IMG/VR virus record: IMGVR_UViG_3300050343_000013
Location: 1-57,558 of that record
Source of the DNA: a virus
Direction: 5' to 3' (one strand)
Length of the DNA stretch: 57,558 nt
Within the stretch, counting starts at the first letter, position 1. Each line of letters opens with the position of its first letter. The notes beneath the pieces were generated by a model. The model saw only the letters and a program-made list of their open reading frames with translations. It had not been told where the DNA came from and ran no database searches. This document shows, piece by piece, positions 1-8,779 of this stretch. The position numbers were made by a program, and so were the translations under genes.

Positions 1-76
1 CTTTTACTGCAGTTGCACCACCCTCTTTAACAGCTTCATCTAAGTCTGCATAAGCTTTTCCATATTTTAAACTCAT
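1..76 (-). CDS. 5' end of the 93-residue late protein (partial, cut by contig start)
   Basis: This is the first 25 codons of the small protein that is complete at 55076-55357, seen here only because the contig ends overlap. It starts 26 bases upstream of nothing but spacer and then the 1098-residue virion gene follows on the same strand. See the full-length entry for a description. Confidence 0.85.
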   Translation of the reverse strand, partial: MSLKYGKAYADLDEAVKEGGATAVK

Positions 77-2242
77 ATCTACGTATCCTTAATTAATTTT
101 TACTACGAAAAGTTAGGGAGAAAACTAAAACCACCGCCTTCAGAATCAGGAAATAAAAACCTCATTGCAAGCTCTGTGTCATTTGCATCTTTTTTAGCCT
201 CTAACTGCATTCTTACAGACTCTAAAGACTTATCACCCATTACAATTTGTAATGCTCTATCTGCAGCAGACTGACTGGCTACAAAAGCATTACTCATTAT
301 ATCACGTTCTCTCTGCCATATCTCATCTAAATTCTTAGCTGATAAAGCATTTATAGTTTTAGCAAAATCCATGTTACTCTCGTTTTGAGCACTGGTATTT
401 AAAGTAGCTATGTTTTGCCTCCACTTAGCATTAGCTTGAGCTATTACTAAACCATTTTGAGCATTAAACAAATCTCTTTGATTCTGCATTTCAGAGTTAA
501 ATTTCCTCAAAGAGTTAACATTGTTTAAGTTAAACTGATCCATAGCATTTGACTGAGAAGCATTAAACTGTGACACTATAGAAGACAAGTTAGAAAAGAA
601 CTGATTTCTCTGATTTTCACTCTGTGCATTAAACTGTTCTGCAGCATTCTCAGCAGCTGAGTCAGTTAATATTGAAGCTATATTCTGCTGAGTCTTAAAT
701 ATCTCAGTCTGCTGTCTATTATTTAAGTTAGCCATATCCATCTGCAAAAAGTTTTGTGCGTTCTGAACTTGAGCTTGTTGTAAGTTACCTAGACTTGCCA
801 TATCTAAGTTAGCTAGTGCAGCAGCTTCAGATAATAGTAGTGCCTGTCTGTTACTTAGGTTAGCAAGATCCATAGTGTTTGCAGCTCTTGAGTTCTCTAA
901 TGCAATCTGTTGATCTGCATTAAAGTTTAAATTAGCTATCTCAGATACTCTTGCTGCATTTACAACCTTGCGCTGAAAAGCTTGATCAAAGTCTATTTGT
1001 AAAAACTTAGCTCTTTGTTCAGCTTTAAACAAAGCTACCTGTTGTTTGTTACCTGCATCAATTTGTGCGATAGGTAGTGCAGCTTCCATTGCAGCTTGTA
1101 CAATAGCTTGACCTGCCATAGAAGAAGCACCAAGTCCTCTTTCTGCCATTACAGCCGTAGCTCTACGCATAGATCCTGCAGCCCATGCAGGAGTTTGACC
1201 ATCATCAAACTGAGACATAAGACTTGCTAGCTCATCTTGTACAGATGCAGCTTGAACTTCACCAGTACCAAAAGCTTGACCTACTCTAGTTTGATCAACA
1301 CCAGTACCTGCTACTACTTCACCACTTTCTCCTGTGGTTGTATCTAGAGTTCTTGTGGGAACTCCTGCTTGTCCTGCAACACCTTGAACTGTTTGAGCTG
1401 TACTAGTTGCAGCACCTAAATCTGAAACAGAACTTGTATCCTGAGTTTGACCAGTAATACCTTGTGTCAAAGTTCCTAGAGTTTGAGCTGTTAAAGAATC
1501 AGTTTGTGTTTTTACATCTGGTTGAGTTGCAGTTGTAGAAGCAGTCTGTACATTAGGTAAGATAGGCTGACCTGCTACAGAAGTTGTACCTGCAGTAGCA
1601 GCTTCAGCAAAGGGTGCTTGAGGTACAGTCATACCTGCATCTACAGGTATAAAGTCATATGCGTTGGGTATTATACCAGAAACTCCAGCTTGTATTGGCT
1701 GCATAGTCTGAGTAATAAGACCTTGCTGCATAGCTTTAAATTGATCTTGATTTACACCTGCAGGAGAAGGTGGTGGTGGTGGTGGTGTCTGAGTTTGTGA
1801 TCCAGTGTCTGTAACTTCCCAAGAGGTTCCGTTGTAAGTAGATGTATAACCTGTTATAGGATCATAAAATGTATCTCCTGCTTTATGTGGACCTGGACCC
1901 GGTGAAGAATAAGCAGGAATACCACCAAAAGATGGTTCTCCCGATCCACCTGCAGCTTTCATCATAAGTTCTTCTTGTGGATTTACATATGCAAGTCTGT
2001 GAGGTTGTCCATTTATAGTAGCTGCGTTAGGAACTACGTTAGGATTTTGTTTACCCATTGCAGATCTATACATACCCATACGAGAGGATGCACCTGGATT
2101 TGAGGCTAAGAATCCTTCTAGCTCACTAGGTGATCCTTCAAAACCTAAGAATCTTTTAGCTAGTATAGTATCTCTATCTATATCACCACCTGCAGCTACA
2201 CCAGTTATACTTTTATCTACTGACGTTGCTTGAGTAGAAGCT
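1..2242. repeat. Contig-end direct repeat, copy A
   Basis: This stretch matches 55282-57558. Base 1 aligns to base 55282, giving a unit length of 55281 bp. Identity looks complete for about 1760 bases, then copy B departs by substitutions and small indels (57045-57330) and re-converges. It is either terminal redundancy of a circularly permuted (headful) genome or an assembly overlap of a circular map; the sequence alone cannot separate these. Gene order supports circularity, because the gene cut at base 1 is complete at 55076-55357. Confidence 0.95.
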
Positions 2243-3399
2243 GAAGATTTAGCAAACTTTCTAACAAATCCTGGAGGTACATACGTAACAGGTTGACCAT
2301 TAAACTCAGTTACCATTATCTCTTGAGTAGTCTGTTTATTTACGTATGGATGTTGCTCATAACCTGCCTGTATATTTTGACCAGTTCCAGGAGCAGTTGC
2401 AACAGTACCTTGCGGTACAGCACCTTGAGTACCTGCATACTGTGTTTTGTACATTATAGATCCAGGCACTGCAGACATTCCTGCAGTTGATGCAGGTTGT
2501 GTAAATGTACCAGTAACATTTGCTTGTGGTGATACATTACCTCCAACGTAACCTGTTGTAGGAGATGTAATAGAACCTGGAGTTCCAGTAGATTGAGTAA
2601 CATTGTAATTACCAGGAGTAACACCTTGATAATTAACACCACCAACAGTTTGATTTACTGTCTGAGAAACATTAGGGTCTATTGGGGCAACTTCACCTGC
2701 ACCTATATTTATTACATCAGTGGGAGGAGTTACAGGTGTAAAATCTGCACCTGAAAAAGTAGAATCTAAATCAATGGTTCCGTCTTGATTACCATCTACT
2801 GTAGAACCAAATCCTACTCCATCATCTATGAAGGTTACGTCATCATCTTTAGTGATGTCATCATCTTTTTCAATTGTAGAAATATAATTTTTATTTATAT
2901 TTATAAGTTCGTCAGCTAGTTGTTTAGCATTTGCTAACTCTTGTGTGTTACTGCCTATTCTACCCCCAACAGTTCCTATAGAATTACCTGCGCTGTCAGT
3001 TAAAGTTACTGTAGAACCTTTATCATATCTAAAAGCACCACCACCTGTATCTGCATTTATATTATCATCTGTATAACTTATGGCTTCTGTAGTATTTGCA
3101 GCAGCATCTGCAGCAGCTTTAAAAGAATCAAACTCTAGCCCAACCATAGTGGAGTTTTGTCTTCTTCTCCAAGCACCGCCTCGTTTAACTCTTTTGCCGT
3201 TTACTGTTTTTTTACTGTCTCTTACACCCTCAGTTGCATTTAATACAGTTTTAGAGGTAGTACCGTCTTCATTAGTAACTGTTTTGACAATACCAGTAGC
3301 GTAAGTTCCTGCTACAGCTTCATAAGTTGTACCATCGGGTGCAGTAAAAGAGTCAACAACTGTGCCTCCATTTATTAAATAGTCTTCATTTACAGCCAT
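103..3399 (-). CDS. Large virion protein, candidate internal/ejection protein (1098 aa)
   Basis: The N-terminal 550 residues are low-complexity, rich in Gly, Thr, Gln and Val, and include a run of prolines near residue 545 that looks like a linker. From about residue 740 to the end the protein is Ala/Gln/Asn-rich and almost wholly helical, with heptad-like stretches rich in NQF/NLN repeats, and it ends in an aromatic FSFLPNFS tail. There is no enzymatic motif. It lies between the fibre block and three other large or helical virion genes, a position and composition typical of proteins carried in the podovirus head and injected. That role is inferred. A second, diverged partial copy lies at 55384-57558 because the contig ends repeat. 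Confidence 0.7.
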   Translation of the reverse strand: MAVNEDYLINGGTVVDSFTAPDGTTYEAVAGTYATGIVKTVTNEDGTTSKTVLNATEGVRDSKKTVNGKRVKRGGAWRRRQNSTMVGLEFDSFKAAADAAANTTEAISYTDDNINADTGGGAFRYDKGSTVTLTDSAGNSIGTVGGRIGSNTQELANAKQLADELININKNYISTIEKDDDITKDDDVTFIDDGVGFGSTVDGNQDGTIDLDSTFSGADFTPVTPPTDVINIGAGEVAPIDPNVSQTVNQTVGGVNYQGVTPGNYNVTQSTGTPGSITSPTTGYVGGNVSPQANVTGTFTQPASTAGMSAVPGSIMYKTQYAGTQGAVPQGTVATAPGTGQNIQAGYEQHPYVNKQTTQEIMVTEFNGQPVTYVPPGFVRKFAKSSASTQATSVDKSITGVAAGGDIDRDTILAKRFLGFEGSPSELEGFLASNPGASSRMGMYRSAMGKQNPNVVPNAATINGQPHRLAYVNPQEELMMKAAGGSGEPSFGGIPAYSSPGPGPHKAGDTFYDPITGYTSTYNGTSWEVTDTGSQTQTPPPPPPSPAGVNQDQFKAMQQGLITQTMQPIQAGVSGIIPNAYDFIPVDAGMTVPQAPFAEAATAGTTSVAGQPILPNVQTASTTATQPDVKTQTDSLTAQTLGTLTQGITGQTQDTSSVSDLGAATSTAQTVQGVAGQAGVPTRTLDTTTGESGEVVAGTGVDQTRVGQAFGTGEVQAASVQDELASLMSQFDDGQTPAWAAGSMRRATAVMAERGLGASSMAGQAIVQAAMEAALPIAQIDAGNKQQVALFKAEQRAKFLQIDFDQAFQRKVVNAARVSEIANLNFNADQQIALENSRAANTMDLANLSNRQALLLSEAAALANLDMASLGNLQQAQVQNAQNFLQMDMANLNNRQQTEIFKTQQNIASILTDSAAENAAEQFNAQSENQRNQFFSNLSSIVSQFNASQSNAMDQFNLNNVNSLRKFNSEMQNQRDLFNAQNGLVIAQANAKWRQNIATLNTSAQNESNMDFAKTINALSAKNLDEIWQRERDIMSNAFVASQSAADRALQIVMGDKSLESVRMQLEAKKDANDTELAMRFLFPDSEGGGFSFLPNFS

Positions 3400-3410
3400 A
3401 TTTTAATTCC

Positions 3411-3665
3411 TTACTTTCCCATTGTCATCCACACTGCACCTGCAATAAACGTCAGCAGTGCGACAGTGGTTACTTTAACTACAGTTGACCAGACAGACTT
3501 ACGTGTGTCACGCCATGCCTCTAGCAAACTTCTCATCTCTATAATATCTCTGGCAGCATCATCGTCAAGTAGCCCGATAGAACGTAGTGCCTCTTTAGCA
3601 CCACGCCTAGCTGCGTTGTCTAGCATTGTCTCTATCTCTTCTGGGGTAAGCTTGATGTCACTCAT
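3411..3665 (-). CDS. Small single-TM protein, DUF6127-like
   Basis: The 84-residue product begins with a helical, acidic segment carrying AARRGAKEALRSIGL and DDDAA, then an amphipathic stretch (EAWRDTRKS), and ends in one hydrophobic helix (residues about 60-80) with a short GK tail. This layout and the ARRGAKEAL..IGL..DDAA pattern are what I know of DUF6127, small membrane proteins of alphaproteobacteria and their phages. The function is unknown. A holin-like or membrane-anchoring role is possible, but a better lysis cassette exists at 30.3-31.8 kb. It lies 11 bases downstream of the 1098-residue virion gene's stop-side neighbour and is co-directional with the tail genes. Confidence 0.7.
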   Translation of the reverse strand: MSDIKLTPEEIETMLDNAARRGAKEALRSIGLLDDDAARDIIEMRSLLEAWRDTRKSVWSTVVKVTTVALLTFIAGAVWMTMGK

Positions 3666-3673
3666 TTTTATCT

Positions 3674-5227
3674 CTATAACTTATTCAATTGATAATCTGT
3701 ACTACCAATGCTTGTTGACGTACTATGTGTTACATGTAAAACGTCCCAACTATTTGAATATCCATCTGCCAGACCAGCAGCAAATCTATCTCCCGAACCT
3801 GCACTAGCAAGATTGTATTGAACATTACTTGTAACCGCATTAAAATTATTTCTTTCGGTTATTACAAAATCGCCAAAATCGCCAACCGTAGTTCCATCAT
3901 TATTTACTTTTATTAGAAAAGGTTTGACTCTTTTTACGCTACCTGACACCACTTCTCTTGCACTGGTAGCAATATAAACATTATCGTTACTGTCTACAGC
4001 TATGCCATTTCTTATTTGACCACTATTAAAATTTCCTGCTCTAGTAAAAGTCTGACCAGATTGAAGGTTGTTGTTTGTATCCCACTTTAATTCGTGACAC
4101 CATGACCCATTTCCATTAGCTAAAATTTTACCAAAAACAAGGTGTGAACTCTGGCCTGAACTTGCTCCTTCACCAACAAAAAATATGTTGCCATTACTGT
4201 CAATAGCATTTCTAGCACCAGAAAACTTACCTGCATTACCATTTAAATCTTGGAGTGCAGAAAGCTTATATTTTTTAATCCATTGAAGTGCGCCATTAGA
4301 GGCAGCTACTTTAACTATTCCAATAGATTGTGAGCTATCACCACTCGTGTTAAAGTTTCCAAGATCCGCAACTCCATATAGATAAGTACTACCATCGTAA
4401 GCAAGGTCTCTCAAAAATAGACTGTAAAAATGACCATTACCAAAGTCCATATTTGCTTTCCACTCTATATTTTGATCGTTTGTGGCAGTAGAGGTATAGT
4501 CAGTATCTATAACACCAATTTGGCTAGAACTACCATTATTGGCATCTTTAGCATAACACATAGCTAATTTATCGTTTGCAATACTTACAAGGGAAGGCAT
4601 AGAAGAACCGCCAAACAACTGTAGATGACTTCCTTCAGAGCTAGATTTGCTAACGTTAGCTACTTTATATTGAAAATTATAGCCACTACCATCTGTAAAA
4701 GCATTAGGCCAATACATTCTGTCATCGTTACCTAAAGCAGAACTACAAAAAGTGCTGTCAGAGTCAGCAGTTGCGTTTCTATCACTCCACTCGAAACTGC
4801 TATCTACTCCATAAGACATTCTGTTGCTAGTAGACATTGCAGTTGTTAAATCTTTATTTAAAACTGTACTGCCCCATCTTCTATAACCTGTATTGCTATT
4901 ATTTGTACCTCCTATTTCCATAGGAAACACTACGTTCACTCTGTCGGATGAATTGATAGCTAATCCAACACCAGACTCTTGTCTGAAACTACTACCAGAA
5001 TTACTAATTTGTCTGGTATTTTGTACAGCACCATTAGTGTTAAAGGAAATGAGAATTGTTTTAGTATTATTCTGATTACCTGCACAAATAATAGTATCAT
5101 CTGAAGCTATAACAACATCATTAAAACAAGTATCTTCATCAGTATCATATGGATGTGGATCGTATACAAAGTACCACCCTAGTGATGCACCTGCTGCACC
5201 TAGAAGTTGCATCATAATTCCTGACAT
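3674..5227 (-). CDS. Beta-propeller tail protein (517 aa)
   Basis: The protein starts MSGIMMQLLGAAGASLGW, a short hydrophobic N-terminus, and then consists of repeating blade-like units. These include DSNGNIFFVGEGASSG and AVDSNDNVYIATS, the SBBP/NHL-type blade signature, together with other strand-rich modules containing LVSIAND and YDGSTYLYG. The start at 5227 is chosen because its ATG overlaps the stop of the upstream fibre gene (TAATG) and an AGGAA sequence lies about 10 bases upstream; a longer in-frame start would overlap that gene. The context (between a fibre and a tail-associated membrane protein) suggests a distal tail or fibre-tip propeller that contacts the host surface. That role is inferred. 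Confidence 0.65.
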   Translation of the reverse strand: MSGIMMQLLGAAGASLGWYFVYDPHPYDTDEDTCFNDVVIASDDTIICAGNQNNTKTILISFNTNGAVQNTRQISNSGSSFRQESGVGLAINSSDRVNVVFPMEIGGTNNSNTGYRRWGSTVLNKDLTTAMSTSNRMSYGVDSSFEWSDRNATADSDSTFCSSALGNDDRMYWPNAFTDGSGYNFQYKVANVSKSSSEGSHLQLFGGSSMPSLVSIANDKLAMCYAKDANNGSSSQIGVIDTDYTSTATNDQNIEWKANMDFGNGHFYSLFLRDLAYDGSTYLYGVADLGNFNTSGDSSQSIGIVKVAASNGALQWIKKYKLSALQDLNGNAGKFSGARNAIDSNGNIFFVGEGASSGQSSHLVFGKILANGNGSWCHELKWDTNNNLQSGQTFTRAGNFNSGQIRNGIAVDSNDNVYIATSAREVVSGSVKRVKPFLIKVNNDGTTVGDFGDFVITERNNFNAVTSNVQYNLASAGSGDRFAAGLADGYSNSWDVLHVTHSTSTSIGSTDYQLNKL

Positions 5228-6278
5228 TAGCTTACATTTCCTGATACTACGCAGACAGTTCCGCTTATAAATAAAATTGTACAAACTCCTCTAGAAGCAA
5301 GCGTCAGACTGTTTACATCTCCGTCTGTTCCTGCAAGATACGCTGTTGAAATAGATAGGGTTATAGTACGATCACCTGATGTATTGTTGAATATAGAAAT
5401 TGCATCTCCTGCTGCAAAGGTACTGTTAGGAACAGTTACTGATCCACTTGATCCAATGCCGATAAAGTTTCCTACATCACCAACAACCAAAGTATAACTA
5501 GATGTTTTATCAGAACCAGATTGAGGAATAGCTCTTACTTTACCATCACCATCACTTACAGTACCACTAAAAGTTGGAGATGCAACAGGGGCTTTTGCGT
5601 TTAATTGTGTTTGTATTGCGGATGTTACACCATCTACATAATTAAGTTCAGCAGTTGTAGCAGTAACACCATCTAACAAATTTAATTCTGCTGCAGTAGA
5701 TGTAACCCATCTAGTATGTTTAGCTCCGCTGCTGTTGATGTAACCCCATCTAGTATGTTAAGTTCTGCTGCTGTAGAGCTTATAGCAACACCACCAATTT
5801 GTAAAGCTGTAGAAGCGTTAATGGTAGGTGCAGTTGCAGTACCTGTAAATGTAGGATCAGCAGTAGGAGCTTTTGCTGTTACAGAGTTTATGTCAGATGC
5901 ACTAACTGTTACACCGTCCATCTTGTTTAGCTCTGCAGCCGTAGCTGTTATTGCTGCACCACCTATCTGTAAGGCTGTTGAGGCATTGATTGTAGGGGCA
6001 GCTAGAGTTCCAGTAAACGTTGGACCTGCTACAGGAGCTTTGGTGTCCATCTGTGTCTGCACATTAGATGTAACACCATCGACATAGTTAAGCTCTGCAG
6101 TGGTAGCAGTGACGCCATCCATCAGGTTCAACTCTGCTGCAGTTGCTGTTACTCCATCTAATATGTTTATCTCTGCTGCAGTAGACGTAACACCTGTCAA
6201 TTCAGCAGGAGCTACTGCACCGTCAGCAAGTATATTTCCAGTAGCAACTACGTTTGCTAAATCTCTAGGTTTACCCAT
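5227..6278 (-). CDS. Tail fibre with TAAELN repeats, frameshifted
   Basis: Two frames (5682-6278 and 5227-5679) make one fibre of about 350 residues. The N-terminal part begins MGKPRDLANVV and carries 13-residue TAAELNILDGVT units interleaved with APTINASTALQIGG segments. The C-terminal part is a strand-rich domain (TSSYTLVVGDVGNFIGIG). The break lies near 5705-5709, where a run of three C replaces the four C found in the equivalent position of the next repeat at about 5744, so it looks like a one-base homopolymer loss. Units of this type are common in fibres of marine phages. The function is host adhesion by inference, and it is co-transcribed with the fibre genes on either side. Confidence 0.8.
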
Positions 6279-6297
6279 ATTGTCTATCCTCTATTTA

Positions 6298-6795
6298 TTA
6301 CGGCTTTGTAGGCCAGTCAGCATCTTCCAAATTAGGCCAGTTCTTATGCGTTGGCAAATCACGTAGAGCCTGTCTGTAGGTCTTCATGTTGTCTGCCATA
6401 GTAACATCCGACATAGCAGTCCAATCTGTCTCAGCTAGTTTGCTGTCTCGTGTACTACGATGATCTGCTGCAGTGTTAGCATCTAGTGTAGCCTGATAAG
6501 CTTTCTCGTGGTCTGCTTTCGTAGTTGTCTTACCATCTACAGTAGTATCAGCAAACATTTCTTTAGCTACGTACTTCTCAACCCAGTTGCCTTTGCTGTC
6601 TTGCTCTACACCATCACGTACACTTGTTTGATATGCACTAGTTGTAGCAGCAGGGCTTGCTAGTACTGGGTCAATGTTCATTGCGTCACAGACATTACTG
6701 TTCCACACTTTTGGAAGAGACATATTTTTAAAGGCTGCTCTCCACTCGCCTTGTGTTTTAACTTCACCTGTTTTTCTTTCACGATATTCTGACAT
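6298..6795 (-). CDS. Phage tail assembly chaperone-like protein (Phage_tail_APC C-terminus)
   Basis: The 165-residue protein has an N-terminal, mostly polar region and a C-terminal segment of about 55 residues reading RDSKLAETDWTAM, then MKTYRQALRDLP, then NLEDADWPTKP. The pattern R..KLAETDW....D.......YRQALRDLP....P..DADWP..P is the signature of the Phage_tail_APC family, usually found beside or fused to fibre genes. It sits between two fibre genes here, consistent with a role in fibre folding or assembly. The start ATG is preceded by GGAG about eight bases upstream (minus strand). Confidence 0.8.
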   Translation of the reverse strand: MSEYRERKTGEVKTQGEWRAAFKNMSLPKVWNSNVCDAMNIDPVLASPAATTSAYQTSVRDGVEQDSKGNWVEKYVAKEMFADTTVDGKTTTKADHEKAYQATLDANTAADHRSTRDSKLAETDWTAMSDVTMADNMKTYRQALRDLPTHKNWPNLEDADWPTKP

Positions 6796-6822
6796 TAGTT
6801 GATTCTCCTTTCGTCAGTTGAT

Positions 6823-8775
6823 TTATGCGACTGCGTAAAAAATCCATCTACTACCACTACCATTTGCCCAACTGTTTACTATAAAACCACTATTGTTTGG
6901 TTCTACAAGGTTTTGGTTTCTAGTTTGTGCACTTGCATTAGTAAGCATAAAAAATCCATCGGCTGAACCTTCTGCAATACCTTGCATCGTATCAAAAAGA
7001 TACCATTCGTCAGCCGAATCTGCTCTTTTTAATATAATAAATCTAGCACCTGCACTAAAACCACAATCAATAGTTTGAGTAGAACTGCCGTTACCACTAT
7101 AGCTTCCTACTTTAGATACACCTGATGCAGTAGCAAAAAGATAGGCTACGTAGGTTTGACTTGATTGATTTACTGTATTATCAGTACCTACAGTAAAAAC
7201 TGATGACGTTGGTGAAGTATCATTAAAACTATGTTCAAAATTAGCTTCTGCGGCATCTTGGTTTAATTCTAAATGATAATCTTCTGGATCAGTACCATTG
7301 TTTAAACCTTTATGATACACTTGCCAATTATTTGAAGCACTTCGGTGTTTTATCCACATCATCTCAGGTACTGCACCAAGGCCGTGAGTTACTGTTCTTG
7401 CGCTTCCTGTGCCGTTATAAGCAACTATATCCAAATATGAGGGAGCACACTTCCAATTCCAAGTAATAACATCAGCTTGAGTACCCCACCAACCAGCTTT
7501 TAAATCAATAAAATTAGTTCCAAAATTCCAATAATTATTAGACCCTGATGCTGCAGCATCATTTAGGTGAGTCCTAAAATAATCTTTCTGTGTTAATCTT
7601 GTAATTACATATTTATTAGTACTACTATTTGTATCAAAACCTTCAGTATTAATATTTAAATCTGGAGAAAAACCTAGATCATGAATGTTAGTACCTGCTG
7701 AGTTAGAGGCTGCTGAAATATCTATTGCAAAAACCTTAGTAGCATCTTCTGGTACAGCTATTGGGCCTCTGCGTATTGCCATATACAAATAAGATCGACC
7801 ATTACCATTAGTTTTATCGTCACTAGTCATTGGCCTAAAACCATTTGATTCAACCTGTGCAATATTGTGATTTAACTCAGCAGCATTAGTATTAGCTTTT
7901 AAATGGTTTTCATTATATCCAGTATGCAAACCTCTTTCAGTATCTATTATATGCCAACCTTCTGAATTTAAATTTGTATTTTTAATCATTATCCATTGAG
8001 GCTGAAATCCTAAGTTTTGCAATGCTCCAGTATCGTTTCCATCGCCAGTATAAGTTCCAACTTTAATAACATCTTGGTCAGAATCAGGACCAAATGTTCC
8101 GTCACTATTATTATGTGCAAAAATATAAGCTACGTAAGTTTCACCTGTAGCATTTTCATTATTACCACCCCCAGTAAGTGTAAATTGAGTAGTTGTTGCA
8201 TTGTTGTAAAATGTAGTTCCAGTAGAACCTGCTTCACCATCTGTTAAATTTAATTGCATGTAGCCACTTACACCTCTGGTCAACACAAGCCAATTATAGC
8301 TACTTGATGTGCATTTAATCATAATCATACCAATATTAGTACCTAAATTATGACTGAGTGTTCTAGTGCTTCCTGTACCTGTGTAAGTAACAACGTCAAA
8401 AAAATGAGGGGCTTTTCTAAATGTCCAACTGATGTATTCAGCACTACTAGCATTAACCATATCATCTGTGCCAAGTGAAAATCCATTGGAGTTAAATGCA
8501 GTTATTGTTTGTGCTTCTGTACTTTGAGAACTATCGCCATTTGACCTAATATGTTTTGTTGCACCTCTTACTGTATCTTGTAAAGTATGATTGGCAGAAC
8601 CATCACTTTTTTTAGCCCAAACCAACCCACCTTCGCCACTTAGGTCAATGTTATTAGTTATTGTTTTTGCAGAACCAGTTCCTACATACTTAAACGTACT
8701 GTAGACTTCGTCTATATCAAGTCCTGCACCACCAACACCAGAGGCTGCTGCTGCTACTATTTTACTTACTGACAT
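6823..8775 (-). CDS. Tail fibre/spike with repeated DUF7483-type modules (650 aa)
   Basis: After a short N-terminus (MSVSKIVAAAASGVGGAGLD) the protein repeats a module of about 110 residues. Each module holds a core like FFDVVTYTGTGSTRTLSHNLG, then a line such as MIMIK or MMWIKHRS with a W, and then a closing TYVAYLFA or TYVAYIFA strand. At least four copies can be recognised (around residues 125-225, 235-340, 455-555 and 560-650). This module is what I know as DUF7483, found in fibres of pelagic phages. Host-surface binding is the likely role. It is flanked by other fibre genes four and 27 bases away and has no catalytic motif that I can see. Confidence 0.75.
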   Translation of the reverse strand: MSVSKIVAAAASGVGGAGLDIDEVYSTFKYVGTGSAKTITNNIDLSGEGGLVWAKKSDGSANHTLQDTVRGATKHIRSNGDSSQSTEAQTITAFNSNGFSLGTDDMVNASSAEYISWTFRKAPHFFDVVTYTGTGSTRTLSHNLGTNIGMIMIKCTSSSYNWLVLTRGVSGYMQLNLTDGEAGSTGTTFYNNATTTQFTLTGGGNNENATGETYVAYIFAHNNSDGTFGPDSDQDVIKVGTYTGDGNDTGALQNLGFQPQWIMIKNTNLNSEGWHIIDTERGLHTGYNENHLKANTNAAELNHNIAQVESNGFRPMTSDDKTNGNGRSYLYMAIRRGPIAVPEDATKVFAIDISAASNSAGTNIHDLGFSPDLNINTEGFDTNSSTNKYVITRLTQKDYFRTHLNDAAASGSNNYWNFGTNFIDLKAGWWGTQADVITWNWKCAPSYLDIVAYNGTGSARTVTHGLGAVPEMMWIKHRSASNNWQVYHKGLNNGTDPEDYHLELNQDAAEANFEHSFNDTSPTSSVFTVGTDNTVNQSSQTYVAYLFATASGVSKVGSYSGNGSSTQTIDCGFSAGARFIILKRADSADEWYLFDTMQGIAEGSADGFFMLTNASAQTRNQNLVEPNNSGFIVNSWANGSGSRWIFYAVA

Positions 8776-8779
8776 ACTA

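Noticed and set aside
5716-6366. Plus-strand ORFs over the fibre repeats (123 and 88 aa)
   Set aside because: They are mirror frames of the repetitive TAAELN units; the opposite strand encodes the clear fibre.
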